A stretch of 41,265 bases of DNA. It comes from a virus. The notes under the pieces are model-generated. The model had not been told where the DNA came from, did not search any database, and saw nothing but the letters and a program-made list of their open reading frames with translations. This document shows positions 7,760-15,629 of this stretch, piece after piece. How positions within the stretch are numbered: position 1 is the first letter of the stretch; every line of letters starts with the position of its first letter. The stretch covers positions 1 to 41,265 of IMG/VR virus record IMGVR_UViG_3300008954_002049; one strand, 5' to 3'. Both the position numbers and the translations under genes were made by a program.

Positions 7760-7864
7760 TCAGTAGGGGGGGTACCAGAGGCAGGCGGGGTCATCCTCGA
7801 CGGCGAAGAACTCGTTCAGCTTCCAGAAGGGCCAGGAGAGGACACGCTTGAGAGTCTTGAGCAT
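7760..7864 (-). CDS. Small 34-residue protein
   Basis: A short reading frame from ATG at 7864, 8 nt after the stop of the gene upstream, with a GAGGTG ribosome-binding site 5 nt before it. The peptide begins MLKTLKRVLSWPFWKLNEFF, an amphipathic, tryptophan- and phenylalanine-rich helix with basic residues, followed by an acidic tail. It could associate with membranes. No family is known to me; spacing and RBS are the support. Confidence 0.45.
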   Translation of the reverse strand: MLKTLKRVLSWPFWKLNEFFAVEDDPACLWYPPY

Positions 7865-7872
7865 CAGGCACC

Positions 7873-8241
7873 TCAGACGTACAGGTGGAGGATGATGAAG
7901 GGAAGATAGACCCATTGAGCGTTATCGGGAGCGATATCCCGCCTTACCTCAACGGTTACCGGAATTGCCCGCTGGAGTCTCACTCGGATCGCCTCTGCGA
8001 TGTAGGAAGCGAGGGAGGGGGGAAACCCGAATCGCGTCGCGAAGGGGCTAAGAGCGATCTCCTCCGAGCCTTTGCCGGAAATGAGGACTTCCCTGAGGTT
8101 CGCGTTCACCCAGGCGAGAGCCTGCCCAGCCTGGGCTCGCTCGTTCTGTTGTCGCTCCAGTAGCGCCTTCGGTGGGACGCTGTCTCGGGCCAGTCTCGCG
8201 GCGATCCGAGCTTCAGAGAGTGCTTTCATTTCACCAGCCAT
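7873..8241 (-). CDS. Unknown 122-residue protein
   Basis: ATG at 8241 with GAGGG upstream, one base after the stop of the previous gene. The first ~55 residues are helical and charged (EARIAARLARDSVPPKALLERQQNE region); the C-terminus ends in a hydrophobic beta-like run (WVYLPFIILHLYV). No family recognised. Confidence 0.6.
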   Translation of the reverse strand: MAGEMKALSEARIAARLARDSVPPKALLERQQNERAQAGQALAWVNANLREVLISGKGSEEIALSPFATRFGFPPSLASYIAEAIRVRLQRAIPVTVEVRRDIAPDNAQWVYLPFIILHLYV

Positions 8242-8242
8242 G

Positions 8243-8554
8243 TCATTCCCTCATCTGGTTTGCGTTGAGACGGCGACGCTTCTCTTCTTTCTCGGCCTCG
8301 ACTCGCTGGGCGATCAGGATTTTCCTCTCGGCTTCCCGTCGCTCCCGCTCCCATGAGGCCCACTTCCAGGGCGGGACGTTGGTGCGAGGGATGAAGATAC
8401 GAGAGACGAGGTTATCGATCTCACACCAGTTGTTCCCGTTGATCAGGAAGTGGTTCTTGACCTTGTGTCGAGACCACGCGACCCCGAAGAAGACACCCCA
8501 ACCGAGCAAGGTTGCGCCGATCCCACAAAGACAGATGATCTCAATCAGGCCCAT
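8243..8554 (-). CDS. Small single-pass membrane protein, 103 residues
   Basis: Residues 2-27 are a hydrophobic membrane segment (GLIEIICLCGIGATLLGWG), followed by a basic region, a WCEIDNLVSRIFIPR segment and a C-terminal charged helix rich in Glu/Arg (ERERREAERK...). This layout suggests a membrane anchor with a cytoplasmic coiled-coil-like tail. It follows the ligase C-half by 3 bases. Function unknown. Confidence 0.6.
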   Translation of the reverse strand: MGLIEIICLCGIGATLLGWGVFFGVAWSRHKVKNHFLINGNNWCEIDNLVSRIFIPRTNVPPWKWASWERERREAERKILIAQRVEAEKEEKRRRLNANQMRE

Positions 8555-8557
8555 GGT

Positions 8558-10288
8558 TCACACTCCCGCCATTTGCTCAGCCGCCGTGATCCCGATGACC
8601 TGGACTCCGTACTTTCGAGCCTTCTTCGCCTTCCCACTGTCGGCGGTGGGGTCGCTGGCGACGAGGTAGGTCAGGGACCTGCTGACCCCGGACTTCATCA
8701 CGCCCCCGAGGCCCTCAATCGCCCGCTCCAGGTTGGAGTCACGGAAACCGGTGAAGCAGAAGCTCTTACCCTTCAGGGGGCCGGTCACCGGGGCCTTGAT
8801 CGTGATCCCAGCCAGAAGGAGATGGTTGATGATCTCTTCGCGATCCCGGAGACCGTTGACGAATTCCCGAGCCTTCCTGGTCCCCACGCCGGGGATGGAA
8901 GCGATCTCCGCCTCGGTAGCCATCTCCATCTTCGGGAGGGTGTCGTAGCCCGCCTGGACGATCTTCTGGCACATGGAGCGAGCCATCATGGGAATCCCCA
9001 GCGACCCGATGAGCAGGTGAAGCGGGAGGTCGGTCAGCTTCATCAGGTTGTCGTGAGCGATCTGGACCTTCCGACCCAAACGGGTCCCGTTCCCGTCCCG
9101 AATCTGCGTCGCCTTGGACAGGTTGAGCACATAGAGGTCCGCGGGCTCTCGGATGAGCCCGGCCTCGTAGAGAGGGACGATGATCCCATCACCCCAGCCC
9201 TTGATATCGAGCTTGGAGGTCCAGCGGTCAATCGCCCCGGCTCCCTGAGCCGGGCAGTTGTCGCCCAGACACTTCAGGAAGGCCCCGACCATCGTCAGCT
9301 TGCCGGAGCAGGAGGGACAGTCCGTGGGCTGACTCTGGAAGATGGGGGCGGCGTCGGTGGTCGCCTTGACCCACTTCTCCACCTTGGGGATCACGTCCCC
9401 GCGGCGAGAGACGAAGATGGTGTCTCCGATCGCGAAAGCGGGCTTCCCACTCTTGTGGAGGAGGTCTCCGATGATTCCCCAATTGGCGAGGGAGGCCCTC
9501 TTGACACTGGCTCCCGAGAGGACGACTTCCTTGAACACCGCGACGGGGGTAACGATCCCGGTCGGGCCGACCTGATTCTCGATCCCCTCAAGAATCGTGT
9601 TGGCGGCGTCAGCCGTGAACTTGAACGCAGTGGAGCCCACCGGCCCCCGACCGCTGGTGCCCAGGCTGTCGAAGAAGTCCCGATCATCCTCCTCGTAGAT
9701 CAGCCCATCGATATCGTAGTCGAGGGTTGCCCGCTTGGTGTCCTGGTACTCCTTGTGCCACGCCAGGGCATCGGGGAGATCGATGAAGCACTCCCAGGCT
9801 GGGGTCCGGAAGCCCAGCCGCTCCAGCAAGCGGAACTCGACTCGCTTGCTGGCGATCTTCCTCCCGCCGTCTCGCCGGATCTCGTAGGCGATGACGGTGA
9901 GATGCTGATTGTCCGACCGAGCGGAGTCCTCACGCTTGGCGATGCCCACCGCTCCGTTGCGAGGGTTCACCATCGTGGGAAAGTGAGCCTTCCAGTCGCT
10001 CTTGAGGAGCACGATCTCCGCTCGGATGAAGCCGGTGAAGCCCGGGATCACCTTCACGAGCCCCTTCATCAGCTTCACGTTCTCGGTGATATCGACCCCG
10101 ACCATCCGGCCGGTCTGGGGATCCTTCTTCCCCCGGGTCACCCCTCGGGCGAGGCTCCCGTTCTCGTAGTAGAGAGCGCAGTTGTGAGCCAGGGCTCCGC
10201 TGCCGACAAAGTAGGCGTGAGTGTCCTTGACTTCCATGTCATAGGCCACCCGCTCTCCGGGGACTCTCTCGACGCTGACGACTCTCAT
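8558..10288 (-). CDS. ligA: NAD-dependent DNA ligase, C-terminal piece led by a split-intein C-half
   Basis: Residues 1-36 are an intein C-terminal half (blocks F and G: VAYDMEVKDTHAYFVGSG, then ALAHN) ending in Asn before Cys37. Residues 37-576 continue the ligase: CALYYENGSLARGVTRG completes the adenylation domain after the active-site lysine, then come the OB fold, a four-cysteine zinc finger (CPSC...CLGDNC, about 325-350), the helix-hairpin-helix region (about 410-500) and a BRCT domain (about 505-576). The catalytic lysine is absent here and lies in the gene at 14119-14805. Trans-splicing would give 130 + 540 = 670 residues, the usual LigA size. ATG at 10288 follows AGGA by 8 nt. Identity is very sure; splicing activity is inferred from intact terminal residues. 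Confidence 0.93.
   Translation of the reverse strand: MRVVSVERVPGERVAYDMEVKDTHAYFVGSGALAHNCALYYENGSLARGVTRGKKDPQTGRMVGVDITENVKLMKGLVKVIPGFTGFIRAEIVLLKSDWKAHFPTMVNPRNGAVGIAKREDSARSDNQHLTVIAYEIRRDGGRKIASKRVEFRLLERLGFRTPAWECFIDLPDALAWHKEYQDTKRATLDYDIDGLIYEEDDRDFFDSLGTSGRGPVGSTAFKFTADAANTILEGIENQVGPTGIVTPVAVFKEVVLSGASVKRASLANWGIIGDLLHKSGKPAFAIGDTIFVSRRGDVIPKVEKWVKATTDAAPIFQSQPTDCPSCSGKLTMVGAFLKCLGDNCPAQGAGAIDRWTSKLDIKGWGDGIIVPLYEAGLIREPADLYVLNLSKATQIRDGNGTRLGRKVQIAHDNLMKLTDLPLHLLIGSLGIPMMARSMCQKIVQAGYDTLPKMEMATEAEIASIPGVGTRKAREFVNGLRDREEIINHLLLAGITIKAPVTGPLKGKSFCFTGFRDSNLERAIEGLGGVMKSGVSRSLTYLVASDPTADSGKAKKARKYGVQVIGITAAEQMAGV
10181..10288 (-). other. Split intein, C-terminal half (IntC, 36 residues)
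   Basis: Encodes the first 36 residues of the ligase C-piece. It ends in His-Asn and is followed by Cys as the +1 nucleophile, all as needed for splicing. Its partner is at 14122-14415. No endonuclease domain is present. Confidence 0.9.
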
Positions 10289-10408
10289 GGGCTGTTCCTA
10301 TGTAGGAAAGCGTTCACCTTCTCCAGTACCCGAGAGGGACCACGCTTCCAATCTTCCCATACGACCAGCACACGGAAACTTGCCGACCAAAATGCCCCCA
10401 GACACGAT

Positions 10409-10729
10409 TCAACGGACTGTAAACCAGTCTCTCATCCGAATTGCCCGATCAATGGCGTCTTTCGCGTCGTTGATCGACGGCTTGCAGTACCAGAGAGGGA
10501 AGTCTACCTGGAAGAAGCAGTGACCCCCATCTATATCCGGTAGCTGGATGATCCGAAAATTCTTGTAGAAGTGCTCCGTAGCTTCCCTTTGCAGGTCCCT
10601 GACATAGTGAAATTGTGCTCGGTCTAAGGCTGCCTCGCACCAGGGAACAACGATCAAACCTTCCTCTGAGATGAAACCCTGGCAGGTATCGTATGGGTGG
10701 CATCGGTGAAATGTCAGGACTATACGCAT
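10409..10729 (-). CDS. Unknown 106-residue protein
   Basis: ATG at 10729 with AGAGGA upstream. Contains scattered Cys and His (HRCHPYDTC near the N-terminus), Trp/Tyr-rich C-terminus. No family recognised. It lies between the ligase halves, after the gene at 10782-11414. The 120-nt gap before the ligase C-piece shows no gene. Confidence 0.55.
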   Translation of the reverse strand: MRIVLTFHRCHPYDTCQGFISEEGLIVVPWCEAALDRAQFHYVRDLQREATEHFYKNFRIIQLPDIDGGHCFFQVDFPLWYCKPSINDAKDAIDRAIRMRDWFTVR

Positions 10730-10781
10730 GACGGAATCCTCTATTGATATCCGTCAGGTAGTACCGAGGCTGTAATCCGGT

Positions 10782-11414
10782 TCAGAACCCCCACCGGAGA
10801 GCTGTCCAGACCATCGTGTCTTTCCTGCTGACGTAGGGGTGAAGGGCTTCGGGCTCTACGGGTATCCCGAAGGCATCCCGCAGCATCTCGCGATACCTAT
10901 CGTAGGTGTCGTTGGATCGGTATCTGGGGCTCCCGTCCACGTTTAGCACCAGGAGAAATTCGCCCAGCCTCTCCCGCTGCCGCTGAGCGAATCTGGCGAG
11001 GGCTCTCAAATCTCGCTGGATGGTTCTCTTCCCCTTGACTGCCCGGAAGGAGTCATAGACGAGGACTCCGACCCGGTCGAAGGCCCCCACCCGCCGGAGG
11101 GCCGGAATCAGGGGGCCTTGATGCCAGCTTGCTGGAGCCTCGGGGCCATAGTGGTTTCTGCAACCTAGGATGATTTCGGGGTCGGTGTCCACGCCGATAA
11201 AGCGAGCCGGGGACGCCAGGGCTTCCCGGTCGAGTAGGAGCCGGAGGGTGGGGGCTTGCTCCCCCGCCAGCTCCATCCAGTCGCAGCGGAGAGCCTGCTG
11301 GGAGCGAGACCAGAGGAAGGAAGACCGGCGGACGATCTTGAGGGCATGTAGCCGGGTCTCGTCCTTGGCCTCAAACCCCTGGTCGGAGAGGGTTGTGCTG
11401 GTGAAGTCAGTCAT
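10782..11414 (-). CDS. Unknown protein, possibly Rossmann/methyltransferase-like
   Basis: The ATG at 11414 overlaps the end of the helicase gene (ATGACTGA) and is preferred over an upstream start at 11579 that would lie inside the helicase gene. 210 residues. FIGVDTDPEIILGCR looks like the acidic-loop strand of a class I SAM methyltransferase, and VGVLVYDSF and EFLLVLNVDG could be later strands, but no glycine-rich motif I is visible. Function is open. Confidence 0.55.
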   Translation of the reverse strand: MTDFTSTTLSDQGFEAKDETRLHALKIVRRSSFLWSRSQQALRCDWMELAGEQAPTLRLLLDREALASPARFIGVDTDPEIILGCRNHYGPEAPASWHQGPLIPALRRVGAFDRVGVLVYDSFRAVKGKRTIQRDLRALARFAQRQRERLGEFLLVLNVDGSPRYRSNDTYDRYREMLRDAFGIPVEPEALHPYVSRKDTMVWTALRWGF

Positions 11415-14115
11415 CAGCCAGCTCGTCCAGATTGGCGGGGACAAAGGGTGTCTTGGCTCGGGGGTTCTTTTTGAACCCCCGGTCGTGTAAAAGCCGGGCG
11501 AGTGAGGACCCCCCCGGAAGGCCCCACTTTCCTCGGGCGATGGCGAGGTTGAGTCCTTGCCAGGACGTGTGAAAACCAATGTAGGGGAAAGCGTCGTCGG
11601 TCATCTTGGTTTTGGGGAACTGCCCAAATTGCCGGTAAAACTTGATCGCAGCGTTCACCACTGCATCTTCTGTCAGATCCGAGGGCTTGATTATCTTGTT
11701 CACCTTGAGCCCCCTCTCATGGAGGAGTCTCGCCAGGGAGCTGCTTCCCGGCAGGCCCCACCACCCCTCTTTTAATGCTATGTCCACACTCCCCCATGAT
11801 GTAGAGAAATTAAAATGATTGTCCGCCCGACCGGAAGCCGCTTGGGGCCAAACTCCATTTTCTCTGTGGAAATTCTGGGAAGCTTGGACCACATCATTTT
11901 CCGTAAGGTCCACCGGTTTGACTGCTTGACTAAATTTGAGCCCCCTCTGGTGAAGTAGTTGGGGGAGGGTTGAACCCCCTGGTAAGGATTGAAAACCGCG
12001 ATCCAATGCCGCGGCAACTCCTCTCCAGGAGACGGGAAAACCAAATTCCCGGGAGGCATCCCCCGATGTTTCGGTGGGCCACTTCCCGGTTCTATTGTGA
12101 AAGCCTTTGGCGGCTGTCACGATTAGTTCTTCTGTCAATCCGGGCCTGGATGCCAGATTGGCTCGTAACCCCCGCCTATGCAATAGTTGTGCAAAGGTCT
12201 CCCCACCAGGAAGCCCTCTTAAACCCTCATAGAGGGCACAATGGACAGCCGTCCACGTTTCCCGAAACCCGAAATCCTTGGCTGCATCCCCCGTGTTTGA
12301 GGAGGGCCACCTTCCCGTTCTCGCATGGTGTCTTTTGGCGGCCTCCACGATCATGTCTTCGGTAAGATTCGGCTTGTTGAAGTAAGCCGTGAGGCGGCCT
12401 ACCACGTCCTTCGCATCCTTCCCCGTGAACGCTGAATAGACCGCCAGGACCCGCGCAGCTTCGGTGTAGGTCTGATCCCGGTAATCCGCGAGAATCTCGT
12501 TCCAGGCCGCGATGTAATCCTCGCGGATTTCTCCTATTGGGAGAGCTGGGCGAGTAGCTCCGACGAACTCCCCCGCCAGTTGCAACCCGGCTTGATGCTC
12601 TACAGGACTCAGGCTCAAGCTCGTCAGGTATCCCTGTAGCTGGCCGACGTTGGGGGCTTCCCCTGTCCGGGATTCATACAGGCCCGCCCAATTTGTGAGA
12701 CGGGCTCGCATCCTCAGCAGAATGTGGTCCGGGACCTCCACACGCTGACGGTCCCGAATCCGCTGGACTCGATCCCCCTCGCCTCTCGGTGGACGTGACC
12801 AGGATCTCTCCATCCGAATTCGCAGATCCGCTCGGACTTCTCTCGCGACCTCCCAATCCGCCATGTAGCAGGCGAGCAGGAAGGCGTAGTTGTGGTGCTG
12901 CTTTTCAAACTGAGCCAGCACATCGTCCGGGACCTGCTGAACGAAGAGGGTAATCCGGGCATCCTCCGGGTGTGGGTGGCCGGCGATTTCGCTCTTGTTC
13001 CGGAAAGCCCGACCCCATCGCTGAAGGATCAGCCCGAAGCTGCGGGGGATCCCCATGTTGTAGACGTGGGAGCAGAGGGGCCAGTCCGTGCCCTCATCAA
13101 ACCGCTTACAGGCGAGGATGACGTCCGTAGTTGAATCCTCATACCGAGAGACCTCTTTATCGACCTCCAGTGCCGCCTGAAGCCGCTCAGCGACGTCTCT
13201 ACCCACCCCGACCGCATCAACTACCCGCACGCCAGGAGAGGCCGCCTGGAGGGCTTTCAGAAGCCGGTTCGTGAACCGACGAGACCGCTTCGCAGGGACG
13301 ATAAAGACCGCTTTCGGCTTTCCGTCCGCGACCCACTTGTCTACGAGCCACCGATGGGCTGTCCCGGAGTTGTTCTCCTGGGCGGATAGCTCCTCTCCAG
13401 CGTACTGCCGAGCCGTTTCGGCTACGGAATCCATGAGCACGGTCTGAATCTGGAAGTTGCCAGGGGCGTACCCCGAAGCGGCGTGATCAGAAATCGTCCA
13501 GATGTGCGTCTTGGTGCCTTCCGGGAAGACCTCTTGACCGTCTGACCGGAAGGGGGTCGCCGTAGTCCGGAGGACGGTCCCGCCCCGGGACTCCCATGCC
13601 ACACCGAAATCACCGATCTTGGTATTCAGCCGCCTGTCGGAGTCGCTGGTCCCTGCGTGGTGCCCCTCGTCCAGAATGAGTAGCTTCCCTGTCAGGTCAT
13701 CCGGGAGGGTACGTTCGCCCCAGCAGGCGAGCTGCTGGTGGGTCGTCAACAGAAACGGCGTGTCCAACTCCCCCGTCAAGAGCGACCTGAAGTTCTCCTG
13801 CTTGTGCTCTTCTTCTCGCAGGCGGAGAAATTCACCCTCCCGAGCGGTGAACGCCACGGCGGCGGACGACCAGGGGATATCGTGAGGATCGACCTGGAGG
13901 TACCAGTCCTGCTTGAAATTCTCTTCGATCTGAATCGAGGGAGCCGCGATCACGACCCCGGAGAATATCGGCCGGGTCTTGGAGACGAGACCCGCCAGGA
14001 TGAGGCTCTTCCCGCTCCCGGTCGGGGCGACTAGACCCAGGCTCTTATGCCCATCAGAGGCATAGGCTGACAGGTCCAGCACCGCATCCCACTGGTATGG
14101 GCGAAGGGTCTTCAA
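11407..14115 (-). CDS. SF2 DEAD/DEAH-type helicase with four C-terminal ~76-residue repeats
   Basis: 902 residues from a TTG start at 14115, 3 nt after the ligase N-piece, with GGGAG upstream. Helicase motifs: RPYQ near residue 5, Walker A APTGSGKS (30-37), DEGHH (motif II), TTATPFRSDG (motif III) and QRWGRAFR (motif VI). The C-terminal ~320 residues hold four tandem repeats starting near 581, 657, 733 and 810, each with LTE at the start, a GxWP or GxFP turn, a TW/SW segment, then GLPG-x-S/T-x-x-x-LLH-x-RG. These resemble DNA-binding repeats found next to homing nucleases and bacterial helicases. It is the first gene between the ligase halves. Likely a DNA helicase or translocase; substrate unknown. 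Confidence 0.85.
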   Translation of the reverse strand: MKTLRPYQWDAVLDLSAYASDGHKSLGLVAPTGSGKSLILAGLVSKTRPIFSGVVIAAPSIQIEENFKQDWYLQVDPHDIPWSSAAVAFTAREGEFLRLREEEHKQENFRSLLTGELDTPFLLTTHQQLACWGERTLPDDLTGKLLILDEGHHAGTSDSDRRLNTKIGDFGVAWESRGGTVLRTTATPFRSDGQEVFPEGTKTHIWTISDHAASGYAPGNFQIQTVLMDSVAETARQYAGEELSAQENNSGTAHRWLVDKWVADGKPKAVFIVPAKRSRRFTNRLLKALQAASPGVRVVDAVGVGRDVAERLQAALEVDKEVSRYEDSTTDVILACKRFDEGTDWPLCSHVYNMGIPRSFGLILQRWGRAFRNKSEIAGHPHPEDARITLFVQQVPDDVLAQFEKQHHNYAFLLACYMADWEVAREVRADLRIRMERSWSRPPRGEGDRVQRIRDRQRVEVPDHILLRMRARLTNWAGLYESRTGEAPNVGQLQGYLTSLSLSPVEHQAGLQLAGEFVGATRPALPIGEIREDYIAAWNEILADYRDQTYTEAARVLAVYSAFTGKDAKDVVGRLTAYFNKPNLTEDMIVEAAKRHHARTGRWPSSNTGDAAKDFGFRETWTAVHCALYEGLRGLPGGETFAQLLHRRGLRANLASRPGLTEELIVTAAKGFHNRTGKWPTETSGDASREFGFPVSWRGVAAALDRGFQSLPGGSTLPQLLHQRGLKFSQAVKPVDLTENDVVQASQNFHRENGVWPQAASGRADNHFNFSTSWGSVDIALKEGWWGLPGSSSLARLLHERGLKVNKIIKPSDLTEDAVVNAAIKFYRQFGQFPKTKMTDDAFPYIGFHTSWQGLNLAIARGKWGLPGGSSLARLLHDRGFKKNPRAKTPFVPANLDELADD

Positions 14116-14118
14116 GAC

Positions 14119-14805
14119 CTACTCCCGGTTGTCGGTGACTTCCTTTCCAGCCAGGAAGCGGGCTTCCACCCACCCCTCTCCCTCGACGTGGAACTTGTGG
14201 TCCTCAGTCACGACTACGGTGGTGCCGTCCTCAAAGGTCAACTTGACCCAATTGTCCCGCACGCCGTTGTTGAACGTATTGGTCACCCGGCTGGTCGTGA
14301 TCCCACCCTCCGGGCTCCAGGTCAGCACCTCGGGACGGAGGCCCTCCTCCACGATCTCCCGAATCGGGACCTGCTCCCCGTTGGCGAGATGGATGAGGGT
14401 ACCGCCATCGAAGCAGGAGAAACCGTCGAGTTTTTCTGACCCTACGATGCTGGGGAGCCTCCCCGGCCGCCTCGCGGCGTGGGTCTTCCACCAGCCCTCA
14501 AACTCTTTCGGGTTCTTAGACTTGTTCTGGCTCCCCATCGGAGCCGTGTGGGAGAACTTGCTGAAGCTGGTCGCTTCCAGCTCGTCCTCAGGATCGACGG
14601 CGTCCCCCCAGACCATGTCGAGGAATGCTCGACCTCCCTTCACCTCGGGCTTGTTGGGGCTGAACTTCTCAGCCAGCTCCAGGGCGATCTTGAACTTGTC
14701 GTAAGCGGCGTCATAGACCGCGTCGGATACCTCCGGGCTCCCCGCTCGGTAAGCGGCATTCCACTGGATAAGCTGGGCGAGCTGGGCTGCGATCTTGGAC
14801 GCCAT
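14119..14805 (-). CDS. ligA: NAD-dependent DNA ligase, N-terminal piece fused to a split-intein N-half
   Basis: 228 residues. Residues 1-130 are ligase: the NAD-binding Ia region (GSPEVSDAVYD), the SHTAPMGSQNKSKNPKEF segment, and the adenylation motif SEKLDG with catalytic Lys125. At residue 131 the extein stops and an intein N-half begins (CFDGGTLIHLANGEQ), with block B VVTEDHKFH near 198-206, ending at the stop. The partner C-half is the gene at 8558-10288. Splicing would join KLDGFS to CALYYENG and restore the normal ligase motif. A promoter-like motif (14827-14851) lies 22 nt upstream and GAGGAG serves as RBS. Very confident. Confidence 0.93.
   Translation of the reverse strand: MASKIAAQLAQLIQWNAAYRAGSPEVSDAVYDAAYDKFKIALELAEKFSPNKPEVKGGRAFLDMVWGDAVDPEDELEATSFSKFSHTAPMGSQNKSKNPKEFEGWWKTHAARRPGRLPSIVGSEKLDGFSCFDGGTLIHLANGEQVPIREIVEEGLRPEVLTWSPEGGITTSRVTNTFNNGVRDNWVKLTFEDGTTVVVTEDHKFHVEGEGWVEARFLAGKEVTDNRE
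14122..14415 (-). other. Split intein, N-terminal half (IntN, 98 residues)
   Basis: Starts with Cys (residue 131 of the ligase N-piece), holds intein blocks A and B with the T-x-x-H motif (VTEDH), and ends naturally at a stop codon. With the 36-residue C-half the intein totals 134 residues, the size of a minimal intein without endonuclease. Confidence 0.9.
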
Positions 14806-14826
14806 TAGGGGATGCTCCTCTGTCGG

Positions 14827-14851
14827 GTATACGACCCGCGTGTGGGAAGAT
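14827..14851 (-). promoter_or_regulatory. Phage promoter-like motif before ligase N-piece
   Basis: TCGTATAC (14827-14834) with an upstream ATCTTC hexamer 14 nt away matches the layout of the three stronger copies at 15556, 37267 and 38658, though the upstream hexamer is a weaker match. GAGGAG and the ATG follow. Confidence 0.45.
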
Positions 14852-14856
14852 ACCTA

Positions 14857-15549
14857 TCAGTACCAGGAGGGGGATCTGGTGCCCTCACTCTCGATATCTT
14901 CGCGGACAGTCTTCTCAAAGGCGGCCTGCTCCTCCGGCTCCCAGCCTTCCAGGCCCTTCTCCAGGGGCTCGTAGGGCGGCGGGTAGGTCGTGGCCCCCTC
15001 GCTGAACTTCCGCCCCTTGAAGCCGATATGTCGAGCCCACAGGAGGTTCCGGAGGTTGATCAGGTGATCCAGGCTCTCGTTGTAGAAAGCCACCATCTTG
15101 AAGCCCACATAGACCCGGAGAGAGCCCATGAAGATGGCTCCAGCCACGCACCAGTTGAAGAGAGTGAGACTCCCGGAGTTGTCGGCCCCCGCGACGAGCC
15201 CCATGACGCCCGCGAGGACGGTACCGGCCAGGAAGCTGTAGCTGGCTCGGTGGTGCCGCTCGGCGTGGCCCTTGAGGTTCTCGACCTTTCGGCGGAACTC
15301 GCCCTCCATGTCCCGGGACCTGTTCGCCCGGGTGAGCAGGATCTTCATGGCGGCGACGAACGGAGGCCCCGGCGCCGCGTTGCACAGCTTGATCGCCCGA
15401 TCGACGTTGTTCGCCATCACAAGCTTCTGGATCTGGGTGTAGAACGCCTGGGCGTTGATCCGCTCCCGGAGATAGAACGGGACGAGTGAGAGGAGTGCTG
15501 CGAGGGAGAACCCGCCCAGCACGACGACGAAGGGGAGTAGCTGTTCCAT
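14857..15549 (-). CDS. Membrane protein with ExbB/TolQ/MotA-like features
   Basis: 230 residues from ATG at 15549. An upstream extension to 15720 would run through a terminator hairpin and a promoter, so it is rejected. Residues 5-27 form a membrane helix (LLPFVVVLGGFSLAALLSLV). LVMANNVDRAIKLCNAAPG, PFVAAMKILL and the following charged helix resemble the cytoplasmic part of MotA/TolQ/ExbB proteins. Two further hydrophobic segments (FLAGTVLAGVMGLVAG and LFNWCVAGAIFMGSLRVYVG) follow. The tail is acidic. Its job in a phage is unclear. No RBS is seen and the TATAC box is 6 nt before the ATG, so the message may be leaderless. Confidence 0.65.
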   Translation of the reverse strand: MEQLLPFVVVLGGFSLAALLSLVPFYLRERINAQAFYTQIQKLVMANNVDRAIKLCNAAPGPPFVAAMKILLTRANRSRDMEGEFRRKVENLKGHAERHHRASYSFLAGTVLAGVMGLVAGADNSGSLTLFNWCVAGAIFMGSLRVYVGFKMVAFYNESLDHLINLRNLLWARHIGFKGRKFSEGATTYPPPYEPLEKGLEGWEPEEQAAFEKTVREDIESEGTRSPSWY

Positions 15550-15555
15550 GATGGC

Positions 15556-15580
15556 GTATACGACCCGTCCCGAGAAACTT
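15556..15580 (-). promoter_or_regulatory. Phage promoter-like motif (AAGTTT-N14-TATAC)
   Basis: On the minus strand AAGTTT (15580-15575), 14 nt, then TATAC preceded by TCG (15563-15556). Identical layout to 37267-37291 and 38658-38682. It sits between a terminator and the start codon of the ExbB-like gene, exactly where a promoter is expected. Confidence 0.6.
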
Positions 15581-15588
15581 TCTCGGGA
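15568..15588. promoter_or_regulatory. 21-bp palindrome over the promoter, operator candidate
   Basis: TCCCGAGAAA (15568-15577), a central C, and TTTCTCGGGA (15579-15588) form a perfect 10-bp inverted repeat. It covers the AAGTTT hexamer of the promoter at 15556-15580, so a dimeric repressor bound here could block it. As RNA it could also fold as a 7-bp stem with a 7-nt loop. Confidence 0.5.
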
Positions 15589-15593
15589 AAAGT

Positions 15594-15629
15594 GAAAGGG
15601 CCCCACACCAGCTTCCTGGGGGCCCTTTC
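15594..15629 (-). terminator. Leftward rho-independent terminator
   Basis: GAAAGGGCCCC (15594-15604) and GGGGCCCTTTC (15619-15629) form an 11-bp stem with a 14-nt loop. In the leftward direction it is followed by ACTTTTCCC, a short T tract. It closes the interval that starts at the promoter motif at 15890. Confidence 0.65.

Noticed and set aside
8450-10543. 697-residue plus-strand frame
   Set aside because: Exactly antisense to the ligase C-piece, with low-complexity composition typical of a GC-rich shadow.
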